Origin: Phorcus lineatus
Taxonomy: Eukaryota; Mollusca; Gastropoda; Trochida; Trochidae
DNA: 64,000 bases
Direction: 5' to 3'
NCBI GenBank assembly: GCA_921293015.1
Contig: OV121094.1
Span: 39,368,054-39,432,053, forward strand
The notes under the pieces are model-generated. The model saw nothing but the letters and a program-made list of their open reading frames with translations. It had not been told where the DNA came from and searched no databases. The position numbers and the translations under genes are program-made. This document shows, one piece after another, positions 1 through 13,310 of this stretch (its first letter is position 1; each line of letters starts with the position of its first letter).

Positions 1-519
1 GATCAATGAATGTACATATAAACAAATACACATCTTTTTAGACCTGTGTTAAATTTTAATGTTTAACCTATGACCTTTTATCTAATTTGTGTGATGATTT
101 TAGGGATTGTTTATTGATAATGATTTAATGTTTTCATATTCCTATTTAAATATGAAATTTGATAACTTTTCCAAATAATCATCAACTTCTTTATTAAAAT
201 AAATGAAGGATTTTTTTCTAAATGTTTATGTGATAAATTGAATGTTGATTGGGTCATTGTGACTTATATGGTACTTGATATGTATGCATGATCTTTATCT
301 AAAATATGCAGTCCTAATGTTTATCTATTCAAAAGTGATTGATTTTTTCCTTTAAAACGCTATTGTTCAATACAAAATTTAATCAATGGTTGAATGACAC
401 TTGATATGGAAAGTCAGAAAATTGGTCGTGTCACGTTGTCTTGACATTTCAAAGTTTCAAAAACATTTTATTTTTTCTGAGATTTTTTTCTTTCTTTCAC
501 AAGATCTTTCAGGAAATAT
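1..519. other. AT-rich non-coding DNA
   Basis: No reading frame, splice-bounded exon or clear repeat unit is visible. The block is ordinary AT-rich intergenic or intronic sequence leading into the repeat cluster that starts near 520. Confidence 0.5.
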
Positions 520-1370
520 AAGTTTTAGCGATGATTTACACTTCATATTAATATCAACAAGTTTAAAGTGATTTATTTCATGATTTTCAGCTCACCAGGT
601 CTATAAGGCCAGATGGGCTCATGGCATGGGCTGTTGTTACTTTTAATATTAATGTCAACAGGTTAAAATCAAATTATTTCATGATTCTCAGCTCATCAGG
701 GATGTCTTTCACATAGTCCTCGGGTGATCGTAAGTGATTAAGGTAACTTTGTGAAATGCTAAAAAATGGGAGTAAGAATAAACTTCGTAAAGGTTGCTTT
801 GTGAGAGGATGCTAAGAACTATTAGTCCAGATGGACTCATGGAATGGGCTTTTGTTTCTTTTCATATTAATTTCAACAGGTTAAGTGTGATTTATTTCAT
901 GATTTTACTGGACATAATAATCAAATAATGTGGATATCTATATGGCGCCTTTCCCAAGTTCAAGGACATGCTGAAAGCGTTACCTACATTATTAACCTAA
1001 GGCAAGTGTTCTTTCAAAGAAGCTACCTAGCGCTAAGCGCGACCGTATAGGTCCGTACATTCCTATATTCAGGTATTTTAACAGCTGGGTGGACTATTGC
1101 AATGTGGATGAAGAGCCTTGCCTAAGGAAACAACACAGTTTTGGACCAAGGGCAAAAAATTTTGGTGTCTCCACCGGGGTTCGAACTCAAGTCGTCGGCT
1201 TGAGAGGCCAGCATGCTAACCACTACACCACATACTTTAACAAAGAAACCTATTCATTAACATTGCGCTAAGGTTACCTTAATGACTTAGGGGCTTTGTG
1301 AAAGGAGTCCCTGGCCTACAAAGCCAGATAGGCTTATGGCTTAGGCTATTATTTCATATCAATATCATAA
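520..1370. repeat. Degenerate repeat cluster, 'gctcatgg' type
   Basis: Related blocks recur. 'ccagatgggctcatgg' at about 611-626 reappears diverged at 828-843 and near 1324-1338. 'tttatttcatgatttt' plus 'cagctcaccagg' near 571-600 recurs near 676-700 and 890-905. A third shared piece, 'ctttgtgaaa' style, is seen near 748, 797 and 1294. A tRNA-headed SINE sits inside the cluster at 914-1236. Similar 'cagctcaccagg...' repeats are widespread in molluscan genomes (recalled knowledge). The function is unknown and the exact unit borders are unclear. Confidence 0.55.
914..1236 (-). mobile_element. tRNA-derived SINE with LINE-like 3' tail
   Basis: Read on the minus strand, the element begins with a tRNA-like head. 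An A-box-like 'tggtgtagtggttagca' lies at 1214-1230. A 7-nt loop resembling a CTC (Glu) anticodon follows, then a B-box 'agttcgaacc' near 1178-1188. The head is followed by a SINE body containing 'ccttaggcaagg', and a 3' end with 'ggcgccatatagatat' and an ATT-rich tail near 914-935. No 7-bp acceptor stem can be formed, so this is a retroposon and not a working tRNA gene. Its 3' end resembles that of the LINE at 25205-26590. The exact 5' border is uncertain. Confidence 0.65.
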
Positions 1371-1470
1371 TAAATGAGATTCTTAATCTTCTTATTTTGT
1401 ATCATTCTTGACTCAGAATCCAGACTGCGGTGTAAGATTTCTTTGCATTTTTCCTTTTGATTTTAATAGC

Positions 1471-2762
1471 CCTGAACCATTCCTATTGGAGTGCTAATAC
1501 TGAGGCAGTTTTCAAAAAATGTCAACAAAGATAACATTTCATGCGCAGGCTACGATCTTTCAATGTAAATGAACGTGTACTTTCCCTCTTTTATCATTGT
1601 TTTGTTGAGGGCTTATATATCAACTTTTTCTTTCTAATGTTTGGTATGGTACCTTATCTATTGTTACCAAGTAGGGGTGGGCGATATAACCGGTATACCG
1701 GTATATTGCGATTCAAACTACTCAATATATCATATCGCGGTACAATGTCAAAGAACCGGTACAGGTGATACGTTCGGCAATTTCGGTAACTTCCGTAACA
1801 TAAAAAAATATATTGAAACGTTTTGAATTTCCTTGTTATCATATTATATTAATCGTTCTGAGAATGTTTACTAGTCATATAACGAAGATATAAATCTTTT
1901 AGATTGATGTTTAAACGATACCAAGAAAAAAATGAAATCTCGTTGACAGTTGTTGTCCCGTAAACAAACAAAATGGCAGCCGAACACACGCTACTTTCAC
2001 GAAAATAAGAAGTAAACAGTAAGGTGAAATCAGTAATTTAGAAAAAAAATTCAGCTTGAATAGGATTGGAAATGGGGAAATAGTTAGCAATGTGGCAATG
2101 TGACGGAGAAGTTAAATATTACAGAGGGACAAAAACTTTGCGAACGACATGCGACGACACCGACTTTCGTATTTATAAACGCGTATTTGACTATTACTTT
2201 GAATTGACAAGGATTCAGTGCTATTACCTACTATTGAAACAACTATAAGATTTGGAAAACAATAAAAACTTTGACACAAATGTAACATATCTGTTGTTGT
2301 TTTGTGTTAAATATTTTTTTTATTTAAATCCGTGCCATGAATATGATAACAGAATAACTATTGATTGTTTCAAGTGACCATTTGTAATTTTTGGTAGTAA
2401 TCAAGTCCCAAAACCCAATTGCACTTTTGGCAATATATTGCAATGCGTATCACAATACGGCATCAAATATCGCAATATATCGCAATACGTTTTTTCTGGC
2501 AATACCCAACCCTATTAACAAGTCTAACTTGGAAAAAGTTGTTCAAATTTTTGGGAAAATTTCTTTAACAAATTTATCATATCTTTTTGAAAAAAGAGTT
2601 TGGAAATTATCCCTAAAGATTGTGTCAGATCCAGATCATGTCTTATACGGGGAATTTGTTAAGCTTCCTTCTGGCAGAAAATATTTATTACCCCGTTATA
2701 AAACCTATAGAGGTAAAAGTACATTCATTCCTTTCAGCGTTCGTCTGTTAAATGATCTTTAA
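1471..2762 (+). pseudogene. Non-LTR retrotransposon ORF2 C-terminal fragment, interrupted
   Basis: Two pieces, 1471-1671 and 2515-2762, encode the region after the reverse transcriptase of a non-LTR retrotransposon. The first piece carries NTEAVFKKCQQR and LRRLRSFNV. The second carries IVSDPDHVLYGEF, LPSGRKYLLPR and FIPFSVRLLNDL before a stop at 2760-2762. Both blocks are typical of LINE C-termini (recalled family knowledge). They are separated by an 843-bp hAT-like insertion, and without it the frame runs through the target site. The first piece has an in-frame stop near 1537. The catalytic RT domain is absent, so this is a dead 5'-truncated copy. The exact clade (L2/CR1-like or another) is not resolved. 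Confidence 0.75.
1672..2514. mobile_element. Non-autonomous hAT-like element (843 bp) in a LINE
   Basis: The left end 'taggggtgggcgatat' and the reverse complement of the right end 'tagggttgggtattgc' form imperfect terminal inverted repeats of the classic hAT style. They are flanked by 8-bp duplications, 'ttaccaag' (1664-1671) and 'ttaacaag' (2515-2522), which differ at one base. Subterminal 'gcgatat/cgcaatat' motifs recur at both ends. No transposase frame is present. The insertion interrupts LINE coding sequence, so it is younger than that LINE copy. Confidence 0.85.
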
Positions 2763-5700
2763 AAGACAAATGAAATTTAATAAAATATACCATTCATCAC
2801 TTTATCACTATTTGTGAGTTAAGTGAGTCATAAATGTGCTCATAAATGATGGCACCATTTTGTGTTATTTCAAACATAACTATTTGTCCATCCATTTGGC
2901 AGCTGTTATTTGAAACATTTTTTACCATTGTTTTACAATTGATTCAAAGCTATCTATCTCTTATCTATCATTCCCTACAACATGTTGCATCATTTCTAAA
3001 CAGGGTGCTATCGCAGCAATTGCATGCATTGTAAAATCCTTGGCAAAATTGTTATGGATTGATGAATCCAAATCAGTTTATGTGAGTAATTTTAAGCAAC
3101 AAAGACATAATAATTTTCATTTTAATATTTCCAACTTAAGGATATAACTATAGTATTACTTGTAGATCCAGTAATTTTAAAAGGGGGTTTTAGAGTCATT
3201 TTTTGAATAAAAAACTTGAGGGAGGTTACTGTGAATTAATACATATATTAACCCTTGATGTGCAGGTCCCAACATACCTACTTCAATAGATATATACTTC
3301 TGCGAACCCTGGAGCCCAAACACAGCTGCTGGCTAAGAAACTCATTAACAATTTGCTACTGCTTAGCGAGGCCTGGAAGGGTGTTGTTTGGTGGTCGTTC
3401 CAGTTCAGCACTGTTATAAACACGCTTCTTGCTTAATAGTGATTCATCTAAATGGCTTGCCCAAAGAATCATAAAGTATTATAGACATTTTTCACCTTTT
3501 TAGCATCGAAAAACACCATAAGCAAAAGTAAATTTCCCTTTGTACAATCTCTAGCACTATAACTCCTAGCTTGTAGCTCGTCCAGCGCATGAACTTATCA
3601 GGCAGTAGTTTATTGTTCACCAAGAAAACTTTACCCGTAGCATAAGTATACTCTCTTTAAACAATTCATGTGATCTGAATCCTGCAACAGATTCTTTAAT
3701 GTTGTTTTGCTTCATTGCAAATAGCACGAAAGTGTTTAAATTTTTTTTTTTAATTTGTATATGCGATACTTATAATGAAGATAAAGTAAGTGCCAAAAAG
3801 GTTTTTTATCAAGATATATTTTAGTTACATACCAAATACATCTTGTACTGAGAGTTTTCATATCACAATGAAGATAAAAAATATTGTCTTTTATTCCTTA
3901 CAAAATTTTTACATGCACAAAATTAGAAAGACAAAGCAAGCGCCAAACAAAAAATTCATTTGATAATCAAGTATCAAACAAAATCCACTGGCTGCCATTT
4001 TTACATGAACACATCATATCATTTGAGGTAGAAAAATAGATTCACCTATAACTTGTGATACACTGTGGCTGCAACACAAGAATAACTAGATTTACTATTT
4101 GATGAATACAATGAAGAGTTTAACATGTTTTCTTATCAGCAATAAAATACCTTTCTCCAAAGGTAGATATCTGAATTTTGATTTACAGCAATTCACCATT
4201 CATCATTGCACAAATTAATTCACCTTTCAAAATCAATTAAATGTATGAGCAAAATGGAAAATGTCAGCCATCAAAGCCTTACTTATTTTTTGTAAGAATT
4301 CATTTACATAACAACATTTTTGTGGGAAAAACATTTTCAATATGAAACTTGTAGAAAACCCGTTCAATAAAAGAGAAATAAAGCTTAAAATTATGTATAA
4401 TTAGACTATTGACTTTTTAGTACCTTAAGTATGACTATATAAAGAATTATTTATTCACTTTTCTGTGACACTGTAGTGTAAATAAACTTGGACTTAAAAT
4501 ATAGCGTTTGATTATCACATACAAATCTAAATTTAGCATCAAATATGAGTAAATGCAATTAATCTTACCCCAGCATCTATGAAAAATCAAGCAGATGAAA
4601 GCTCTGGCTTTTGGCGGTTCTAATCACCTTTTTTAGAAATAAGAAATTGATTTATGTGAGTAATAAATGTAATTTCATAATTAACATCAAAGAGTTTGTT
4701 TTTAAAGAGAATTTTGATTAATGGGGGACATCTGAAAACTTCTTGTAATTTTTTTAAAATTTCAGTAAAACAGAATATTTTTGAAAAATAAAAATATATA
4801 ACACGATCGACTATCATTTTCACTAGTTACTGCTAACACAGTACATTTTTTCATTTAGAAATTCCATTATATCAACTGCAGTGAAATAATATAAGTTGAT
4901 ATTGTTACCTACAACTATATTAACTTGGATGGGTTCTTCAAAAAAAGTTTTGCTATTTTACCTCTTTTGATCCATTAGTTTGAATTTTGTTTAATTTGAG
5001 TTGAAATTGTATCTCTTTTAGTACTCTACAAATCTCATTTGTTTCCCTTTTACAAAAATCCATTTATGAAACTTCGATTACTCGTAGGTCTAAAGTAGAT
5101 TTTCTGGGTAAAAGAGACATTCTTTATGCTTTATATATTGTGACTTTGTTCTGCAATTATTTTCACTAAAAAATAATTTCACTTTTTTAACTTTTCAGAT
5201 GAAAAAATATAAACTTTGTTTAAAACTCTTTCAAAAAAGAACTTTCTGAAATAGACAGCAACAAAAAAATATTTTAAAAAGTTGTTAAATGTTCTTAGTT
5301 CTAGCCAGCTATATTGTTTGTCTAGAATAGTATTTTAAAAAAACCAACCTGACTTTATAACAAGCAAAGAGCATTAGGGACTACAGTCCTTCATTATATT
5401 AGTCTCACGAAGAGAACAGTTAAGTTGTTACTTTTAGTCAACCGTTTATAAATGAGTTGTAATACACGGGTTTTAATTGCCTTTTAATGCATTCTTACTC
5501 ACTATACAAACAAATAATCATAGAAGCTAGGCTTTTATTACTAAGAGTTTGGAAATCAAAGCTTGTAACAAGAAAGATATCAAAACTTTAAAATTGAACC
5601 TACTTTCAAGACTTTAGAAATATGAAGAGTGAGAAAACAAATTTGGAACAGTTGTTGAATCTTCAAAGAAAGAACAAAGGATTTCTTGAATATTAAAGTG

Positions 5701-7624
5701 ACACAGGGTATGTTTTAGGATTTTTTATGTTCCTTAAATAAGATCTTTATTACCATATGTCCTCAATCAAGTTCAAACCGTCTTCCTAACTCGTACCTTT
5801 ATCTCTCAAATTCCAAAATTGTGCTATTTTTATGACTTCAATGATAAATGAAAAACGGCTATATAAATGTTAGGACATCGAAATTCCGTGTACATTTTAT
5901 ATGTATATTAGTTCAAAGTCCTAATTAATACTGCCAATCCATAATTACATTTGTGTCTGATGTAAGTAAGGTTCCAAAATCACATTTTAGTCATTGATGT
6001 GCGTCCATGTCCTGTTTTCGATCACCAATCGAAACATTAACCTTTTTACCGTCAATATTCTGAACTAGTAAGCAGTAAGAAGCTATTTTTTGGAAACAAC
6101 CACCACTTTTCGATAAAATAACACCATTTTTTAAATTTGGCATAGTTGACTCCAACAACATGCTCTGTGGCCCTTTTTATTTATTTTATATATTTTAATT
6201 GAATTTTTAGGGCTTTTTTTAAGGTTATCTCATCGTAACAATTTGTTTTTTAAAAAAACTAAGAACCTTTATAAATACTCTGATTATTTCATAATGTAAA
6301 GAAGAATTTCAAAAGAAGAAACTAATCACTTAAGGTAACAATATGTAAATTTGATTATCGAAGTTTGAATTAGATTGCAACATTTTTTAATCTCTGATGT
6401 AAGGGAAGCATTCAACTTTCAACTCCATCATAAACGTCTTTGGTGATAAGATGATCTGATATTGTTATTTCATGATTTAGAAAAGGCATAAATCTGCCAT
6501 AACTACATTGAGTTTTATCAGAAGAATTTTAAGACTCTGCAGTATCATAAAGAAATACAGCACTGCATGAGGGTTACGGAAAGATGCAGCATAGAGTACT
6601 GCAGTAAAACTTTTTAACCGGTTTCATTTTCAGTTAGGAGTAAATTATTTATGATGTTGGTCTGCTCAAGTTTCAAACATTTATTACAGGAACATTTTCA
6701 AACAACCGCTAACCTCGACTTTATCACTTCTTGATTTACATTCAAAGACTTTTCAACAAAATAAGAACTGGTTCTGATTTTTGTTAATTTGTCCAATAAA
6801 CACCTTTAATTAGTCTTTCATTAAGACAGCGTGATTATCAGCTGTGAAAATAAGACTGGACAGAGTGGCGCATCATTATTTCAACTGAAATACCGCCTCA
6901 AATAATTGTTTAATTACCATCGATGTGTATATCTTTTTTACACCAAACACTTAATAGATTTACATGGTCAAATGATTTTTCTAACTGAGTGGAAAACATT
7001 CTCTGAAAATCGTTAATTTTTTTTTTTCTGTGATATTGTTACCATAGATTTATAGATCACGAGGCAATGATTCTGTTTATGACGTCACAAAAAGGGTGTG
7101 TGACCAGTCATGCATTCACTGGATTGTGGCCAGATAGTTCTAAGCGGCCCATCAAAAGTGGCATTCAAAAATGGCTTTAATGACCAAACTGAACATATTT
7201 GAGTAGCGCACAAACAATATTGTAATCAGACATTCATATATTCCAATGAAAATAGTGAAATATGTTTGTGGTTATGTAAACTTTAAGAATGTGAATTTAT
7301 TCTAAAAATCTTGAGGAAAAATATATCAGCTAAATAAGTAGTGACATGTTTTCAATATGTGCACATGTGCATATATCACTCTTGCTAAGCAGTGATTGTT
7401 TCATCACGTATTTATGTCTTTGACGTCATAAAACCATTGGTTGTAATGTTGCTGTGGTTGACTGTCACAAGGTATGTAGGCTGTTTTTGTGAATGTTCCC
7501 ATGATATTAACTTGAAATAGAATTCATAAAAAGAAATTATAACACTTTTTAGTGTGTCATATGACTTACTAAACTTGTACAAATAGTTTAATAACCCTCG
7601 CACAGTTAGTAAAACAATTTACAC
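2763..7624. other. Long AT-rich stretch without recognisable gene
   Basis: About 4.9 kb of AT-rich sequence. Only short chance frames occur, for example 2846-3034 (+) and 4620-4823 (-). They lack splice-like borders and recognisable motifs. No confident repeat unit was identified. Confidence 0.5.
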
Positions 7625-7786
7625 TTGTTTCGTTAAAGTGGAATAACACATATCCCCAGATAATAATCTCTGTATATGCAGTCTGTAATTGTCCCTCAAA
7701 GGAGTTTCATGGCGAGGACATCTGTTACAAACTTCATGGTCATCCCAATAGATGAATAGATACACAATCAATAGCTGGAATGATAT
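7625..7786 (-). CDS. Candidate internal exon, unknown protein
   Basis: On the minus strand a good acceptor ('tatattttcag') precedes position 7786, and a donor 'gtgtaa' follows 7625. The 162-bp interval is open and a multiple of three, so it could be a phase-0 exon. The 54 residues start with a hydrophobic run (LLIVYLFIYW) and then contain VCNRCPRHETPLRDNY. I recognise no family, and no adjoining exon was found. It may be a chance open frame in AT-rich DNA. Confidence 0.2.
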
Positions 7787-10421
7787 CTGAAAATATAATG
7801 ACAAGTTCTTATTGATGCGAGAATTTTAAACACCCATGACATGAATAAATGTACCATTTGGTCTTGTTTTGGTTGCATGATCTTTCACATATGGTCATAA
7901 CTTCCTTACATTCACCTAAGGAGCATTTTCAAAAACTTTGACTTTGATAATATTTTTTTTAAGATCATTCATTTGCTTTTGTCATTCACATGAGGTGCAG
8001 TTCTTTTGTATTGTAAACACTTTTGTGTTACCTTGAGCAAGTGAATTTATTCAAAGTGTGCTTGTGTCCACCCATCAGTAACAGACAAACAGTAGAGATG
8101 AAATGACTCGTTGAACTTTCCATAGACCACTATTATGAGCTTTGCAATAGTACTTTTTCAATCGTGATCTTTTTTCTATTCATATCATCAAAATACAATT
8201 CATTAAGTCTCCATGAAAAGTGTATCCCCAGGCATTGATGTCATCATGTTGTCCTGTTTGTGACATCATAACATTGTGATGTCATCACTGTATTGTGTAG
8301 AAGAATTGTTATGTTAAAGGAAATTGTTCAAAATCAAAATTAAAATTAATATCTTCTAAAGCATATCACTTGATCTCACAAAAGCAATATCTCCTTTGGA
8401 GAAGTTTGGTAACACGTAATTTTGTACATCTTATCTTGGAAATATAATAATCCAAAGATATAAGACAAAATCAAATAATTGAATAAATCCATGTTGACAC
8501 GCTATGTCCTGGTCTATTGTAAACTCGACACGGTATGTTAACAGACGTATATGAGGTTACCATGACCTAGACATGCGGTTTGACTTATCGTTCATCTACA
8601 CATATGTTACACATAGTTTTATTTTGAGAAATCCTTGTCAATGAAATATTTTTAAGGCTTATTAACAATTTTATGTTAAAAATTATATCTTGTTATAAAT
8701 TTAATTTATCATGTACCTTATTTTTATTCCTTGTTTGCAGTTGTGTCAAATATTGCATATGTTTGTTACTTTTACGTGATATATATTCTTTTCATTTTTG
8801 GATTTAATTACGTTTTGGTAAATGTATCCAAAATTCAGTAAAAGAACAAAAACTTATGAATATTCTTATTTGCAAGACAAAAACAGTAAAATATACCAGT
8901 GAAAGCTCGATAGATAGATTGCTATAATGGTTCACAACTCTTATTCCTGTGATTCAAAATGGCCGCCACTTATTTGTCAACTCTATGTTGTGAGTGTCGG
9001 TAATCAATCAAAAACGTGTCTACATATCTTGATGCTTTGTCAACTCTCCCTTCATACTTCAATCTTTATTCAATCTGCGTGGGATGAATTAAAAAGATCT
9101 AAGTTGATGTCTTGTAAGCTAGCTTGACATTTCAAACAGCTCATCTAGGGTATTAGTGGCATTTTTATGGTGTTTTCACTTCAACTTCAGCTTCTTATTT
9201 TTAATAAAAGTTGGTCAGGAGACTATGATGAAGTCAATCATAGTAATGGCATTTGCTGCATTGAAATGTTTCATCATTTTGAGTCAGTGAAATTGAGGAA
9301 TTGTTGCCCTTAAATTCATTGTTATAATCAGGAAAATGTCTGACCGTAATTAGCCACAAATTATTGCCAATTATTTGAATGTAAATCTGCACTATGGTCC
9401 TATTACTTTATTTCATGAATCACGTGATGACATGGATGCCATTGCATGCAGGGGTTTCAAACAATAAGTTTACATGGCAAGATGCAATATAGTTGTTGTG
9501 AAATTTTTCGATCACGCATAGTTCATGAACTAGTGAAATGACTTCATGAACATGTGTGCTGAGTTCATGAAAAGTGTGTTGAGTTTATTATCCCCTGCAG
9601 CCGTATGTCCATCCCGTTGTAGTTAGCGTGAAATCTCATAAACTACTAGAGTCTTCAAACGTAGTACCAGTCTTCAAATTGGTAATGGGAGTGACCTTGA
9701 TTTGGGTGACCTTGATAGTGTTGTACTGTAGTAGTTCCTGATGTATTTAGGTATCACTTCTGTGATAATTATATATGTGTTCTATTACTTATTATTGAAA
9801 TATTTCGAGAATAAGATAACACATTTTATTGGTTTGTGGTCACATTGAAACTTACCTTTTAGTTTTGTAAATTCTAAAGGTCCAAACCCTCAGTTTATGC
9901 TATGGGCAATCTCAATATAGATCAACCTTTCCTTAAGTATATTAACAAATAAATCAAACATTAAAAGCTCAATCTGTAGAAACTCTGTGTCTTAATTGCG
10001 GCTGGCTACATGGTCACGTTTGTGACAGTTACTTCTGAACAAGTGTGCTAACTTCATGAAAATGTTTTGAATACCTAAACAAGTTTGCAAATTAAGGTCA
10101 TGAATAAATTAACAAGTGTTTAAGTTCAAGAACAAGTGTGATATGTGCCTCAGCAAAAAGGAATGGATAGGTTTTTTGATAGAAGTGAAATGTGTTTTTT
10201 TTTAAGTCAAATATGTGATTTCTTTCAAACGGTAAATGCATCATGACATTTTGATTATTCTACAAGCACAGATAATGTGGCCGCTTAAGGAGATGTTTTA
10301 GTTTTTGAGGAAAATATATTTTGAAAACACTTATATCCAATGGGGAATGTGCTTCACTGTCTTTAATTCGATAATTAACAAGATCTGAATCCTGTAATTC
10401 AGCTCTGCAGAATGCAAGGGC
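7787..10421. other. Non-coding stretch with scattered degenerate repeats
   Basis: No gene is visible. Loose repeats of 'ttcatgaacaagtgtg' style occur at about 9530-9590 and again at 10030-10150. A fragment near 9592-9730 contains 'gtatgtccatcccg' followed by two copies of 'gtgaccttgat', and resembles dispersed molluscan repeats. The 8927-9127 frame shows no family motif or splice borders and is treated as chance. Confidence 0.45.
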
Positions 10422-13310
10422 AATTGACCATTTTCCAGTTTCGCGAAACGAGTCGGTTTAGAGTGACGTCCCTTTGAAAAGTCACGTGACCGCGGGCAAG
10501 CTGTCCAAGCTTACGTTCAGTTGAACGTTGTTTTGGTCTACTTTCAACGCTCGCCTAGATCTTATCTTTCATCCCCTCGAACTATGGAAGGTCACAAATG
10601 ATTGAAAACCGTATAAGTTAACATGAAAAAATCAATGAAGGCGAATATGTTCGTAATAATTATTAAATGGTTAACTGTTTTTTTAGAGTGGTAGGCTACT
10701 GACAAGACTTGGTACATGTTTCATTTTTAATTAAACTACTGGTGCAAAAAAAACATTAAATAATAATATTTTAGAAGACAAGGTGTGGTTTTGTGTTAAA
10801 CTTTCAATAATCAGACCAATATTGAAACGTGTATAAGGATAAAGAAAACGATCCGACCAGAATAAAAATTCGGCTTCTCCAAATTTTTAAACTTAAATTA
10901 AAGGCTGAAAGTAAAATAAGGGGCACAACAAAACTCTGCAATTTGCGCAGTTAACTACATATCTGATCTTTTGCATTGGGAAGAAAATCAAGAGCAGAAC
11001 CTCACAACTTGTAAATTTAAGGGGCATGCGTACATGCCTACTTCGAAAGCGGCAACCATATATTTTCTTACGTTACAGATGTGATTTTCAAGCTTTCATT
11101 TAATATTTTTCATTTGAACGAGCTTTTATTATTTTACAAACACGTTTAATCTGGATAGAAAAAATATTAACTTATTCGACTATCAAGCGCATTGAACGCT
11201 TTTAGAAAAAATTCAGCCTTTTATAACAATCGCTTAACTCAATGCTATGAGAAAAAAAATTCTGGATTTTTATAAAAGAAAAAATTCTGCAATCTTCATA
11301 ATAATCTTCAGAATATTCAAATCGATTGTAGATTTTGCTTGCACGGTAATGAAAGAAATATACTGGCCATATTATCACAAACAGTAATGTACTCCCCCTT
11401 GACGATCATAAAAGTAAGAAAAAAGTAAGATTCATATGCCCGAATTAATGAAAGGGGTTTAACATTGTCAAGGTTTAACACTATTCTTCATTTCATTACT
11501 ATATTCTGCATCGGAATAACCAAAAACAAACTGCATGCTACTTAATTCGGACTTCGATTGACGCAGTTGAGATCAGAGATTAAAATTGGAAATAATCACT
11601 TTCATGATTTATTTTAATTATTTTAACACGCTTTACATCGATCAATTGTAAATCTACCCCCTAGCATGTTTGCATTTTCGTGGTTTAATGCAAAATTTGG
11701 ATCTGTTTCAATGTCACTTTTGTTTCTTTAATAGAGAAACAGTTTTACCACGGAGTTTAGCATACGGCTAAACTAGCTTTAATCGCCCACTCCACTTTAA
11801 ACGCCGAACGTTACCGAGTGGTGATGATGAACCTGTCGCAGTTTAAACTTGCTTCAAAAATGTAAAAAATGTGAGACTCAGTCTACATGCAAAGGATTAA
11901 ACCTGGGTTTTATAAAAAAAAAACTTGCTTCACTAAGAGCAAATCTGGTTTCATGCTTGAGTTACACCTGTTATATGCATCATCATGGTCTTAACATGTT
12001 GATAAAATGTAAATGTTTGCAAATGTAAAACTTTTGCAATATTCAGCCATTAGTGCCGTCAGTAAGAAGACCTTCAATTCTACACAAATCTGGAAAGTTA
12101 ATCCGTATGTGAAACTGTTGACCGACGGTCATAATTATAATCATAATAATAAACATTAACCCTTACGTCGCAATAAATATTAAATTATATGTTTAAATTA
12201 TAATGATTAATTATAATATCATATGGTTTGCGAATGACGACAGTTCGCCGCAAGTGTTGATATGATGTGGAGTAGGTCACTTCGCTACAATAACAAAGTA
12301 TGGATAAATAATGGCTGTTTGCAATTTTGAAAGAATAAACACAATCTCAAATTTTGGAGAATAAGTTTTCAGTATTAATCATCATACTCCGACCAACGGT
12401 CAACGGAATATTCATATTGTAATACCGACGTGTCCATTCTCCGCAATAACTGCCAATGTTGAGCATTTCCGTGTGAAGAAATAGAATATTTACTTAAATC
12501 CATGTTTTGTCAGACCGATTGCATAATTAATGCTTTTTATAATATAAGTGAAATAAATAATTGATGTTAGTCATATGAATATCAACGTAAACAATATGCA
12601 ACGTGTATTTCTACTTTAAATATTTGATGGTTAAATTTTCTTCCTGTGTGTCGGATGATTTGAAATTAAACAATCTTCTTACAAATTACAAAAAAATATG
12701 TATGATAAATATTCCCCGCTGTAATGTAGGGCTAACCATGCTAAATGAATGTTATAAAACTAACGAGTCAAGGCATGATAATAACTTGCTAATCTGTTCA
12801 AAAAATGCGCAAGGGAATGCATTTTTCGGATAATTTTTATAAATCGACAAGGAATTTTATGAACGTCTTCAATCGTTTGAAATAATTTAACGCATTTAGA
12901 TAATTTAAACCCAGTCGGAATGAAAGCAACCTTGTAATATTTGATAGCAGTTTCGCCGTTCATCATTTCTTGAATTTGTTTTTGGCAAAGAATTATCAAG
13001 TAGGCTTACACATAATGCCACCTCGGTACTATATCCCTATAAGTAGGCCTACGTAGGGTTAGGCGCTATCACAATAAATGGCTTATTTGATTTTTAATTG
13101 TTAGAGAAAGAATTGAAATATTCATATTAATGGTTAAACAAGTTTAAATACTGGTTTATCCTTTTGAACTACGACTTTCTTATGCTATAAAGCCAACTTC
13201 TCAACACCCGTTAGTGGGCCCCCTTACTTCTCACCATTGACGCTTAGCGTGACGTTGCCCGCGGTCAAGGGCAGATAACTCTAAACGTCAAAACTGGAAA
13301 ATGGTCAATT
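10422..13310. mobile_element. Large inverted-repeat element without transposase (2.9 kb)
   Basis: The left end 'aattgaccattttccagttt' (10422-10441) is matched exactly, in reverse complement, by the right end at 13291-13310. A second pair of matching blocks, 'gtttagagt' and 'tgaccgcgggcaa', lies just inside each end in the same order. The right end also carries the 'gggcagataactc' motif common in molluscan repeats. The 2.7-kb interior is AT-rich with no recognisable transposase frame, so the element appears non-autonomous. No clear target-site duplication was found, so the outer borders and superfamily are unsettled. Confidence 0.7.

Noticed and set aside
1170-1236. tRNA-Glu-like gene on the minus strand
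   Set aside because: A and B boxes and a CTC-like loop are present, but no acceptor stem forms and it is fused to a SINE body.
1541-1842. Overlapping short frames on both strands near 1.6-1.8 kb
   Set aside because: They span the junction of the LINE fragment with the hAT-like insertion and are not independent genes.
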